Shown: positions 54,584 through 64,000 of the stretch, piece by piece
Position numbering within the stretch: the first letter of the stretch is position 1
How the letters are laid out: each line of letters starts with the position of its first letter
Source of the DNA: Epichloe hybrida
Lineage: Eukaryota; Ascomycota; Sordariomycetes; Hypocreales; Clavicipitaceae
Length of the DNA stretch: 64,000 nucleotides
Assembly: GCA_019022495.1 (NCBI GenBank)
Contig: JAFEKR010000001.1
Location: 5,022,001-5,086,000 of the forward strand
Direction of reading: 5' to 3'
The notes under the pieces: model-generated
The model's database searches: none
What the model was told of the DNA's origin: nothing
The model's input: the letters and a program-made list of their open reading frames with translations, nothing else
Translations under genes and position numbers: made by a program

Positions 54584-57500
54584 CTATGCCCATTTGGAGA
54601 AGTCTACGGACTCGACCAGCGGATTAACGCCATTCGAGTGCCCGGTTTCGGTGTCATTGGTCGATGTTGATGTGGATAGCATAGAGGATCGATGCGAAGT
54701 CTGCTCGCTCGTGCTAGTGAAAAAGGTTGCGACACTCGTACGTCGTAGACTGCTGAAACTGTCCCTCACACTGCTGCTAGGGCGCGAGGACTCGGACGGC
54801 TGGGCTTGTAATGACAACGTGGGTGGCGGCGACGGCATCGCGTTCGTCACTGCCTTGGGTCCATATCTCTCCCGGAGACGCTTAATCTCTCGCAATCGGC
54901 CACTCCATGAACTGATATGCTCACCACCTTCTCGGGCATTCCATACATGACAGAAGACAGAGGCGTTCAGTGCAACGAGACGAGTAAAGCCTGGCAAGGC
55001 GTTCAAGGAAATCATCTTTGTTTCCGACGCGGGTGATATTTCTGGAAATCCAGGCTTGCTCAAAACCTGGACTCGATAAAATGGTTGGCCGCGCAGGCCA
55101 CTAAAGTTAGTGGTCGTACGAGTTGCAATAAAGGATGCGCGGGAAGCCGGCGTTATAACGATATTGACATAGTTGAACTGGCTTGGAAATGTGTCAAATT
55201 TAAACGGTTTGCCAGAGTCGTTGAATATGATGTTCACGAAGTCGTTGCCGATGTGTCGTTTCTTTAAAGTACACTGTGGGTCGCGTTCCAAATTCGTCGG
55301 CATTTGAGTAACAACATGGAAGACGATTTCCGTCACCCGGTCTCGCCAGCAAAAGGTATATGGCCCATCCGTATCATACTCCCTGTCCAAGCCCTGGGTG
55401 TTGAAGGTTGCGCCCTTTAACTTCGTCAAAGTGCCTAGGTTGTTCAAAAATTCAGTATAGTCACTGCTACCACAAACGTTGGCGAGAATTTCAGCTTCGC
55501 TACTTTGCTCTTCGCCGATATAGATGACGCCAACCTTGTGGCTATCTACGCTCGAGTTCCTATCGAACACCCTGATGGCGCGATCAATGGCCTCGTCATC
55601 GGGGAGCGGGATCGGGCGTGCCGACTCGAAGCTTTGTGGTACTGGTGACATGAGTTGGAGAAGTACGTGGCTCGGAAGGACGGCATTGGTGCTCGCCTGA
55701 CCTTCTCTGCTCACGTCAACATGGTTTTCGATCTGGTGAGGTGGGGGCGGAGTGAACGTCTCGCGAATTGTGTATGCTGATGTTCCCGACGGTTGTCTTT
55801 TGATAATCTGTGCCCATCCAGAAGTTGTGGCTTGCTTCACTGTCACAATGCTGTTCCCAATCAACCACCGCTTGCTGACAATTTCTCCAAAACGCTCTTC
55901 GGTGAAGAAGGGATCCTCGCTGGATTCGTCGACGTCTGCATACGTGACCCTCTGCATGAAGTCAATCGATGTCAATGCTTGTTCATCAGCAGTCTGCCCG
56001 ACATTGTCGGAATCTGCAAAGAGTTTCCTTGCGATCCATCCAACGTGTGTAGCTCTATCCTGGAGCTTGAGAGCGAGAAACCAGAATAAAATTACATGAT
56101 ATGCCAAAGCGTGGACATACTGTGGGAGTTCCTCAGAGGGCGCAACCATCTGCGAAGCATCTGCCCCGCCCATGTTCGGTGTTCCTGGAGTCGCTGGGTC
56201 ACTAGTATGGCTGTTGCGATTGGACTGTCTTTTGTCTCTGGCATATTCCAGATATCGGAAGCAAATTGCGAACACAATCCTATACTCATCCTCTCTAAAA
56301 TTGACGTAGACGTTGTGCAGGCGACTCAAGCACGCCAGAAACTCAAGAATGTGCACAGATACGTGAGGCTGCGTGATACTGGCCGCCATTTGGTTGAGCA
56401 TTTGTACCAGTGACTTGCTGGTGGAGAGTGGGAGCTCATGGCAGCAAATCGACAGGGCGTGGATACAATATTTGGCTGTCCGCTCCCAAGTACCAATGCC
56501 GAGAATGAAAGTCTTGACGATTTCGTCCTCGTCTCCCTTGCCAAAATGCTCGTGGTAGCTCAGAATCATGGTCAAGCTGTGGAACAGGCAGATGGCTACA
56601 TCTGCTCTCCGAAGACCAGAGACGAAAGGAGGCTCTTGGAAACCATTGGTCCGTATTTGGTCGCAGATGATTCGTCGCAATTCTTGAATTTGCGGAATTG
56701 CAGCACTAAATATCCCATGGTTGCTGAGCTGGGATGGCAAATGGACCAAAACGAAACTGTACACCTCCCATTCGCTCCCTTGAAGAATATCGAGCACAGC
56801 ATCGAGCCAAATTCCCATATTGAGAACAGATGATCTGTGCAACATGTCGCCCGGGTGGATCTCGTCATCGTCTGAGGACTCGGGTGTCCAGCTGTGTGAA
56901 ACCAGCACAGGACTGATGAGACTTGGAATTGATTCGGGCAGTGCATTACGATCAGGGCATTTCCATAATTGATGCTGCCTTCCAAGCAGACCTTTCCCGC
57001 CACTTGGTGTTCGAACTGGTGTCGCTCGTTCTTGAACTTGAGTCTGTCCCAGAGAGACACCGCGTGATGGTCGCGGTTGAGTGCCATGATCAGCTCGAGA
57101 CGTTCGATGATATTGTGCGGCCTCTTCAGCCTGCTTCTTGGCATAGGATGCATCCGTACGGCACATGGCAGTGGCCAAAGACGTGTTGTCCAGATCATCC
57201 GTCACGAAGACTCTGTGAGCCCAATCGGCGCGTAATCGAAAAAGGAGTTTCATTGCAGTAAGCCTGGCATCGATTTCGCAGTGGCTCGGCTTGGCAATAC
57301 CAACAAGAACGTTGTACAGCCTGACACTCTTCTCATTATGAGAGTTCATAGTCCGCAGAAACATCTTGACATATCCCGTGGTCACCACGTTGGCAGGCGA
57401 TTGGAGCTGTCCCAGACGTGGTGGCGGTGCGTCCGGAGAGATTGATACTGACATGGCCGGTGATGACATGGAAGACCTAAAACGATCGCTGACAACAAGA

Positions 57501-59344
57501 GTCCTCAGTGCCTCGACGACGAAATCAAAGAGTTCCAGATCGCATGACACGACGACAGAGACCATCAGCGACATGACTGCGTCGAGCACCAAAACATCAC
57601 CCTCCTCGGCAACATTCTGCAAGATGCTCTTAGCCAACCTCGGAATAAAGTTTTGTTCTGCACCATCGCCAACCAGATCGACGATCTCATACGCGTCCAT
57701 GGTTGCTTGCAAAGCTCTGAGTCTTGTATCCGAGCTTCGACTTCGGTTGCTGAAGAACGCTTCCAGTACTAGGTTGAGGTTTTCCTCCCATCTCAAGTCA
57801 GAGGGAGAGCAGCATCGAAACTCCTGGAAGTAATCCAAAACGGTTCTGGCGGTCTCATCCGGAAGTAAGGTGTGCACATCTGTGAAGAATTTGATAATGG
57901 TTTGCCGTGGGATGAAGTCTCCGGATGTCTCCTTTATTACTGCATCGAGTCGCCGGATTAGCGTCAAGAGCTCACGGTCCACGCTGGCCACCTGCGACTC
58001 CTCATGGGATGTGTGTTGCCTGTCAGATATGTTATTGATCCGTCGGTAGCAATCAGCAGCCACGTCCAGAGATTTTGACCAGTCCTCGTCAACAATCAGG
58101 CGGTGAATGTGACCCTCTCCATCGTCGAACAGCGAGTTTATGAGCTGCAGAATAGACACATATACCCGCAGCGACTTAGTTGCCTTCAGTGTATTGGACA
58201 AGCCGTCAACTAACAGAGCGTAAGGAACGGCAGGATAACCTTTTTCAGCAGTTTTTGACAGCAACTTCTGGAGCACAGCCAGGCTGCCGCGTATCTCTCT
58301 ACTTGAATCTTTGTCATTTACGCCCGGTTGCAGATTTCGGAGAATGTCGAGCATGATACGAACTGTAGCCTGTCCATTGTGAGACTTGCACAGGTTGGCA
58401 ATTGTGTGCCACGAATTTTTCTGCAAGCCTTGCACCATACAATAGATAGAGCTAAGCACTTGAACGCAATCCTTGAGCTTGCTTTGTGGGATGAACCCGA
58501 AGGTCACAATGGTATCCAGGACGTTGATACAGGATCGCAGGTCGTCCTCCTGGCTAGTATTCATGCAAATGGTAAGAACTGTGTCAATGAGGTCAATTAC
58601 AGCCGGCTCATCGGCAACATTGAAACTGAACTTGATGACATCCAAAAGAAACAAGAAAAGCTGTGCAAAGTTCTTGTCCTCTCCCGAAGCCGCAGTTTTC
58701 CCTCTTGTTGAGCTACCCGCATTGCGTCCAGGGTGCCAATTCTTCCTCGCGGCACGCGCTGCATTATACGCATCTTGTAGCCAGGTTGTGAGTAGCGGTA
58801 ACAAGTCGTAGTCAAAGCCAGCGAGTACGCGGCCATGGTTCGTCAGGTCCACCAGGGCAGCAAGTTGCAAGTGAAAGTCTTCCGGGTTGGCAACAGCAGA
58901 CAAAGTTTGGAAGTATTCTTTTCGCTCCAAATCGGTCGACGATGAATGTTTCGCACATTCTGTCAATAGTTCCCAGCCAGCCGCTCTCGTTGACGAAGGA
59001 TTCGATGGATCGATGAGGTCCTTGGCCGCATACCAGATGTCCAGTATCGGGTTCAGAGGATACTCTGTAATGGTATACTTGAGAGTATTTGCTGCAGAAA
59101 TACGTTCGCTCGGACTTCCATGCTTAAGGAGCTCAAATGCATTCATATGATTGGTCGACAGCTCGCGGAACTTTGTGGGTATTGCATTTGTGAGCTCGGC
59201 TCGTGGCAAGGCAGCGGATGATGCTGATGACGGCGGCGGAGCTTTTGTGGACTTGGAGTTTGTCAAGCTTCGAAACACAGTAGCCAGTCCGCTGGGGCGG
59301 CTCGAATCCGGTAAAGAGGGATCATCTTCTGGTCGCTGGGACAT
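54584..59344 (-). CDS. TSC2: TSC2/tuberin, Rheb GTPase-activating protein
   Basis: A single uninterrupted 1586-residue frame from the ATG at 59344. Residues 1-1200 are alpha-helical HEAT-type repeats matching the tuberin N-terminal and DUF3384 regions (LLKHGSPSERISAANTLKY, ELLTECAKHSSS, FGFIPQSKLKDCVQVLSSIYC). The Rap/Ran-GAP domain lies at about 1230-1450. The catalytic asparagine thumb is in HIGNDFVNIIFNDSG (Asn around residue 1367), preceded by DTDGPYTFCWRD and followed by FNYVNIVITPASRASF. The C-terminal 120 residues are Ser-rich. TSC2 with TSC1 turns off Rheb and so restrains TORC1 at the vacuole; yeasts such as S. pombe and most filamentous fungi keep it. It is unusually intron-free for its size next to intron-rich neighbours. 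Confidence 0.94.
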   Translation of the reverse strand: MSQRPEDDPSLPDSSRPSGLATVFRSLTNSKSTKAPPPSSASSAALPRAELTNAIPTKFRELSTNHMNAFELLKHGSPSERISAANTLKYTITEYPLNPILDIWYAAKDLIDPSNPSSTRAAGWELLTECAKHSSSTDLERKEYFQTLSAVANPEDFHLQLAALVDLTNHGRVLAGFDYDLLPLLTTWLQDAYNAARAARKNWHPGRNAGSSTRGKTAASGEDKNFAQLFLFLLDVIKFSFNVADEPAVIDLIDTVLTICMNTSQEDDLRSCINVLDTIVTFGFIPQSKLKDCVQVLSSIYCMVQGLQKNSWHTIANLCKSHNGQATVRIMLDILRNLQPGVNDKDSSREIRGSLAVLQKLLSKTAEKGYPAVPYALLVDGLSNTLKATKSLRVYVSILQLINSLFDDGEGHIHRLIVDEDWSKSLDVAADCYRRINNISDRQHTSHEESQVASVDRELLTLIRRLDAVIKETSGDFIPRQTIIKFFTDVHTLLPDETARTVLDYFQEFRCCSPSDLRWEENLNLVLEAFFSNRSRSSDTRLRALQATMDAYEIVDLVGDGAEQNFIPRLAKSILQNVAEEGDVLVLDAVMSLMVSVVVSCDLELFDFVVEALRTLVVSDRFRSSMSSPAMSVSISPDAPPPRLGQLQSPANVVTTGYVKMFLRTMNSHNEKSVRLYNVLVGIAKPSHCEIDARLTAMKLLFRLRADWAHRVFVTDDLDNTSLATAMCRTDASYAKKQAEEAAQYHRTSRADHGTQPRPSRGVSLGQTQVQERATPVRTPSGGKGLLGRQHQLWKCPDRNALPESIPSLISPVLVSHSWTPESSDDDEIHPGDMLHRSSVLNMGIWLDAVLDILQGSEWEVYSFVLVHLPSQLSNHGIFSAAIPQIQELRRIICDQIRTNGFQEPPFVSGLRRADVAICLFHSLTMILSYHEHFGKGDEDEIVKTFILGIGTWERTAKYCIHALSICCHELPLSTSKSLVQMLNQMAASITQPHVSVHILEFLACLSRLHNVYVNFREDEYRIVFAICFRYLEYARDKRQSNRNSHTSDPATPGTPNMGGADASQMVAPSEELPQYVHALAYHVILFWFLALKLQDRATHVGWIARKLFADSDNVGQTADEQALTSIDFMQRVTYADVDESSEDPFFTEERFGEIVSKRWLIGNSIVTVKQATTSGWAQIIKRQPSGTSAYTIRETFTPPPPHQIENHVDVSREGQASTNAVLPSHVLLQLMSPVPQSFESARPIPLPDDEAIDRAIRVFDRNSSVDSHKVGVIYIGEEQSSEAEILANVCGSSDYTEFLNNLGTLTKLKGATFNTQGLDREYDTDGPYTFCWRDRVTEIVFHVVTQMPTNLERDPQCTLKKRHIGNDFVNIIFNDSGKPFKFDTFPSQFNYVNIVITPASRASFIATRTTTNFSGLRGQPFYRVQVLSKPGFPEISPASETKMISLNALPGFTRLVALNASVFCHVWNAREGGEHISSWSGRLREIKRLRERYGPKAVTNAMPSPPPTLSLQAQPSESSRPSSSVRDSFSSLRRTSVATFFTSTSEQTSHRSSMLSTSTSTNDTETGHSNGVNPLVESVDFSKWA

Positions 59345-59940
59345 GTGCTCGTCTGCTGGGGGAATGGTTTGATAGCAAAGGTGGACTGTTGCAAGTTAGA
59401 ACGACAAAGGAGAGGTGGTCGGGGGGAGAGGGGGGGTCCAAGCGATGCTCTTCCACCAGGGTTATACATCATCCATGGTCTAGCACCGCTTCGTGAAAGG
59501 GCAACTCAGAGGAAGCTTGAAATCGGCCGGAGATATCCAGGACTCGGCGGAGGGGCCACATGGTGAATGAAACTCACCGCGTGATCAGTCCAAGCGGGCG
59601 TTCTGCATCAAAGGGCATCAAAAGCAGTGGCAGCGGGAATAAGGCCGCATCGAGCGTTGAGTCGGAAGATTGAGGAGCCCAGAGTTCGAGAGACGAGATG
59701 AGGCCAGAGACAAGGCTGTATAGAGAGATGTGTTTGGGGGCCCCAGCATGATACGGGCTCCCTGCATGAGGAAGGAACAATAAAAAAAAAAGGGGAACGA
59801 AAAGTTCGGTTTTACCATTGCTTTCCACAACGTTGGCCAGTGACCCCATGTCTTGGATTTTTTATGTTTTTTTTTTTTTTTTTTTTTTTTCACTATCCCA
59901 TCTTGACACCAGTGTGAACGATTTCCCTAACTGCGAAACA
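59345..59940. other. intergenic, TSC2 promoter and parvulin 3' flank
   Basis: Contains a T25 tract around 59867-59890. No supported gene. Confidence 0.55.
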
Positions 59941-60189
59941 CTATTTACGGCCCTCAACCTTCCGATGCTGGGATTAGCAAAAGGCTTCAAAGGACAACAG
60001 CCCAGACTTACCATGATGATGTGATACCCGAACTCAGTCTTTGCTTCGCCAATTTTGGGGCTGTTGGTCGTACTAGGCTCCAGCGCAAAAGCAATGTCCT
60101 CGAATTTGGGATCCAGACTGCCTTTGGTCTTCCATCCCAACGCCCCGCCTATAACGGCATCATACCAGCTCATGGTTGTTAGCCTCTCG

Positions 60190-60222
<33 letters not shown>

Positions 60223-60593
60223 GTTTGTAAAACTCATGGGACTTGTTCGCACCTTGCCGCGCCTTGTCCTCGGAGTAATTGCGAGCAACCTCGTCAAACT
60301 TGACCCCGTCATTGATCTTGGCCAGAGCCTCTTCCTTTTTCGCATGCTTCTCACACTTGTCATGTGCGGTCGGTCAGTCGGTCAGTAACATGATGGCACT
60401 CTGTACTGCACCGGGGTTGTTGGCGACAGCGCCTCGACAAATTGCAGACCCAGCAAGCAAGCAAACTCACCAGAATGTGGCGGACGTTGATGGACTGGGC
60501 TCCCTTGAACCTGGCGCCTCCTCCTGCTTCCTTGTCTGCTGCCTTGCCCTTGCCAGCAGACTTGTCACCGCCCTTTCTATCGTTTTTGCCCAT
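59941..60593 (-). CDS. Par14-type parvulin peptidyl-prolyl cis-trans isomerase
   Basis: Four exons, 60593-60471, 60355-60253, 60148-60012 and 59958-59941, give 126 residues; the introns are 115, 104 and 53 nt, and the last coding exon is only 18 nt (VEGRK and stop). The N-terminal 33 residues are Lys/Gly-rich and basic, as in human Par14/PIN4. The parvulin fold follows: [55 protein letters not shown] and FGYHIIMVEGRK. It has no WW domain and no Pin1-type phosphate-binding loop, so it should not need phospho-Ser/Thr substrates. Par14 homologues bind DNA or pre-ribosomes. Intron 2 contains a T25 run (60190-60216). Confidence 0.93.
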
Positions 60594-61446
60594 CTTGCAT
60601 TTGTTGATGATGGATGGCCGTTGTCGATGTGGTGGGGGGGGGTTTGTCCAAGTTGCCCCGCCCAACCCCCCGTGAAACCCCAGCCCCTCGATGGATTGCC
60701 TAAATTGCAGACGACCTGCCCCAAGTTTCACGATTGCGTCCTTTTCAAAATCCGCTCACGCTCCGCAGTCCTAATACATTCTCCTAGTCCCTGCGTGTAT
60801 TAGACGTGATCCTACGAGATTGATGCCAGCGAAGCGTCACGATATGAGTGATATATTCTCAGCACCGCCCGCTTTCCCCGATGAGCCCCCTGCCTTGCAT
60901 GGTTTACACGGGACATGGATGAAACCGACTGGGCCTCGAAACGACAATTCCCACCACTGATCAACAAACACCCGGAGGTATACATCCGAACAGCCCCCAA
61001 CGAGCGCACCACAAGAAGCTCCCGAAGAGCCATGTATTCCATATTGTTGTCCGTCAAGGAACGAGTCAGGAGGCCGCTATCCCATCCGTACCTTGTCTCT
61101 TCAGACTAGCAAGTGGACTGCTCTTGAGTGAAGCAGGCATGGATGGCTGGCGTTTTGCAAGTCCGAGGTTTGCCTTCAGACCACAGCGCTCTGCGTCAAT
61201 GGGCGAGACTTTGCAAAGCAGTATTACACTTGGGCTGCGACGGAAAGTTGACTGCAGCCATCTACATTCAGGTAGCCAGGATGGATTGGGAGAAGGACAT
61301 GCGCCGTGTACAAGACAAATCAATTGCCTAGTTTCGAAATCCTACAAATAATAAAGTAGCATGATAAGAAGCAAAGGTAAAAAATAAAAAATAAAAAAAA
61401 AGAAGAAGAAGACTTTCACAACTCCTGTTTCACACGGAAAACCCAC
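60594..61446. other. intergenic, parvulin promoter and catalase 3' flank
   Basis: No supported gene. An A-rich segment at 61375-61412 follows the catalase stop on the minus strand and probably belongs to its 3' UTR. Confidence 0.55.
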
Positions 61447-64000
61447 CTAGTGAGAATCCATGGGGAACCGATCCGTAAACTTGAACTTGGCAAGTCCCTT
61501 CTTGAAGTCCCCTACAAGTTCCCCAGTCTTGTCCTTCAAGTACACGCCTGCACCTTGAGAAACACCAGTCGCCGCGGTGACGACCTTCTTGGCGCTGCCG
61601 AGGAACCCAACGGGCTTACCCCAGTTGTATCCATCCGTGACGATCTGCATAGGGCGACCGGGCGGGAAGAGCGTAGACTTCTTCTTGTTGTCAAAGAGGG
61701 TCTCGACCCCGTCTGCGACAATGATGCCATCGAAGCCGACTGCATCGGCGGCATCATATGTCTGATCAACGCCGGGGCCGAGGGATTCACCGACCACAAT
61801 GACGGTGACGTGGCTGGATTTGAAATCATGCTTGAGGGCCGTTGCCTGAGCGAGAGAGCTTTTGGAGCCCGTGGAGGCCAGGACGCCGACGACGAGGGTA
61901 GCAATGGTGGGCAGCTCCTCGCCGAAGATGGACAGTCCCCTGGTCTTGTTGTTGTGGTAGTACCTGTCGTCCGCGGCGGGTGAATCCAGGCCAAGGGCCT
62001 TGGCTACGCGGACAGAGACGTCGTGACTGATTTTGTTGAGCTGCGTGAGGACATTCTTCTGCACGGCTTGGCTGACGTGGGCAGTTTCGAATCGAATTGC
62101 GTTGATCAAGAACTGCTGCTCAATAGGCGTGATGGAGTTGTAGAACAGACGAGGCTGGCTCCAATGGTCGAGGAAGGTGTTGCTGCGGCGTCGTTCCAGG
62201 GCGCCAGAGACTTTGCGTCCAGGAGCCGTGAAGAAGCCCTTGCCTTCCTTCCGGTTCGCCTGTTTGGGATATCCCTTATTGAGAGTATTGGGGCTATCTT
62301 TTTTTTTTTTTTTTTTTCTTTCGTGTTAGCCAAGGAGTCAAGGAGTCAAGGATGGGTCGGAACTTTGGGACGTCTTTGAAACGTACAAGGAGCATTGTTC
62401 TTATGGATGAGAGTCTGGCCAGCTCCATCGCGGTTGTTGTTATGGATTGGAACAACCGGCCTGTTGATCGGGAGCTGCTCAAAGTTGGGACCGCCGTTTC
62501 GGTTGAGTTGAGTGTCCAAGTAGGAGAATATGCGGCCCTGCAAGAGAGGGTCCTCTGTGAAGTCGACGCCTCGCACAATGTGGCCGGGTTGGAACTATGA
62601 ATTATAGAAAAAAAAAAATATGAGCGGGTGCTCTCAAATCCGACAACAACAAACCGCGGAAGAAGATGGGAACATACCATGACCTGTTCAGTCTCGGCAA
62701 AGTAATTGGCAGGGTTTACATCCAGTCTCAAGACACCAACGGGGTGCAGAGGAGCGTACTCCTCGGGAATCATCTTTGTAGGATCAAAAACATCGAACCC
62801 AAAGGCCAGAGCTTGATCCTCGTTGATAATCTGCAGGTTGAGTTCCCACTCGGGATAGTTGCCCGACTCAATGGCGTCGTAAAGGTCCTGTCTGTGAAAG
62901 TCGGCATTCTTGCCAGCAGCACGCTGGGCCTCATCCCAGATCAAACTGGCCTTGCCCTGCTTCGACTTCCAATGCCACTTGACCAGCTTGGTCTCGCCCT
63001 TCTCGTTGACAAGTCGGTATGTGTGAACACCAAAACCGTCCTGTTCTCTGAGCATTAGTCTGAGCGCTATACTTGTCATATTATAAAATTAACACGCCAC
63101 ACCAAGTCCATCTCGAGGGGGCAAAGTAACTTGACGTACCATGTGGCGCAAACTACGCGGGATACCATAGCCGGCCATGGCCCAGAACAAAGTGTGCAGA
63201 GTAGACGTCTCTTGGGAAAAGAAGTCCCACGCAGAGTCATGAGCAGTGGCGGCCTGGGGAATCTCGTTGTCTTGTCGTGGCTTCACCGAATGTATCAGGT
63301 CGGGGAATTGGATCGCATCCTGGATGAAAAACACCGGGACGTTGTTGCCGACGATGTCGAAGTTGCCCTCATCGGTGTATCTGTCAAAGGCAGCGCACTC
63401 CTATCAGCATTCTGAAGAACAGCACCAGGTTTGAAACCAGGCCAACGATGCACGGGATGGATTGTAATGGGTTGCAATGGGTTGCAATGGGTTGCAAGTG
63501 CTCACAATCGAACCGCGAACCCGTGCACATCACGAGCCGTGTCTGCACTTCCACGAGAGCCAGCAACGGTAGAGAAACGAACAAACACCGGTGTCTTCTT
63601 GTCCTTCTTGCCCAAGAAGGACGCCGCAGTGATGTTGCCATAATCGTCGTAGCTGGTGAAGGTGCCGTGGGCGCCTGTGCCTCGAGCGTGAACCGCTCTT
63701 TCGGGAACCTGAGTTTTTTCACGAAACTTGTTAGTCTCTCTACAATTGAAATGGCATTTTCATTTTGTCGACATTCCACCTCGAAACAGCCCAGCCAGCC
63801 AGCCAGTCAGTCAGTCAGTCAGTCAGTCAGTCAGTCAGTCAGTCAGTCACTTACTCGCTCGTGGTCAAAATGGGTAATCTTCTGTCGAAAGATGAAATCT
63901 TCCAGCAGCGTGGGACCTCGATCTCCGGCCTTGAGACTGTTCTGGTCCTCAATTGGGCCGCCAACGTCAGATGTCATGAAACCCTCGCCATCATCGACTT
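61447..64000 (-). CDS. large-subunit (clade 2) catalase, 5' end outside the window
   Basis: Six exons are visible: 64000-63855 (partial), 63708-63506, 63380-63140, 63040-62678, 62594-62387 and 62297-61447, for 669 residues. Catalytic His is in [11 protein letters not shown], distal Asn in [12 protein letters not shown] and the haem-ligating Tyr in RIFSYLDTQ. Other hallmarks are [33 protein letters not shown] and [12 protein letters not shown]. After [24 protein letters not shown] the protein continues into the extra C-terminal domain of large catalases (flavodoxin/GATase1-like, [15 protein letters not shown] ... VIVVGES ... GIIVADGVE) and ends DRFPMDSH. It decomposes hydrogen peroxide. Whether it is secreted (CatB type) or intracellular cannot be told without the missing N-terminus. 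Confidence 0.95.
63461..63497. repeat. 10-bp tandem repeat (TGGGTTGCAA) in a catalase intron
   Basis: Three to four near-perfect copies inside the 125-nt intron 63381-63505. Confidence 0.85.
63805..63850. repeat. (GTCA)n tetranucleotide microsatellite in a catalase intron
   Basis: About eleven AGTC/GTCA units directly inside the donor end (on the minus strand) of intron 63709-63854; CAGC units precede it. Confidence 0.92.

Overview
The window is nuclear DNA of a filamentous ascomycete (Pezizomycotina, most likely a sordariomycete). The genes are spaced, monocistronic and lie on both strands. Their introns are short (about 50-125 nt), with GTRNGT-type donors and CTRAC-like branch points close to the AG. 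They include fungus-specific families: SAGA Spt8, BtgC-type GH17, a BIM1-like copper protein, Mis6/CENP-I and a clade-2 catalase. I rebuilt exon-intron structures by hand from reading frame and splice signals. Every model below marked with exons closes in frame. Assignments to families come from memory of the families, not from a search.

Layout. 1-7.1 kb (all minus): a flavin monooxygenase cut by the window edge, a multi-spanning acyltransferase-3 protein, a Cys-rich single-pass surface protein and a second two-Rossmann flavoenzyme; this could be a small metabolic neighbourhood. 8.6-24 kb: mostly housekeeping and cell-surface genes (Sec61 gamma, a Thr-rich membrane protein, STRAP WD40 protein, Doa1/PLAA, BIM1-like copper protein, SRR1-domain protein, BtgC-like glucanase). 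24-34 kb is gene-poor and looks worn. It holds a fungal transcription factor-like gene with an apparent 4-bp frameshift and no zinc cluster, an intron-containing tRNA-Gly(GCC), a short minisatellite, and a ZNFX1/UPF1-like helicase gene carrying one in-frame TAG in an otherwise clean open frame.

34-51 kb: Spt8, a small Ala/Gln-rich protein, and then the most interesting block, about 39.6-48.4 kb. This block has a C2H2 regulator divergent from an Atg22-like transporter, followed by an isocyanide synthase (DIT1/PvcA family) divergent from a DIT2-like cytochrome P450 across a 679-bp shared promoter. The pair mirrors the yeast DIT1-DIT2 arrangement. Together with the flanking regulator and transporter it looks like a compact isocyanide or modified-tyrosine biosynthetic cluster. 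A CAF16-type ABC ATPase follows.

51-64 kb (all minus) is conserved cell-biology and stress genes: CENP-I/Mis6 (inner kinetochore), TSC2/tuberin (Rheb GAP, TOR control), a Par14-type parvulin and a large-subunit catalase that runs off the right edge. Microsatellites are common and several sit inside introns.
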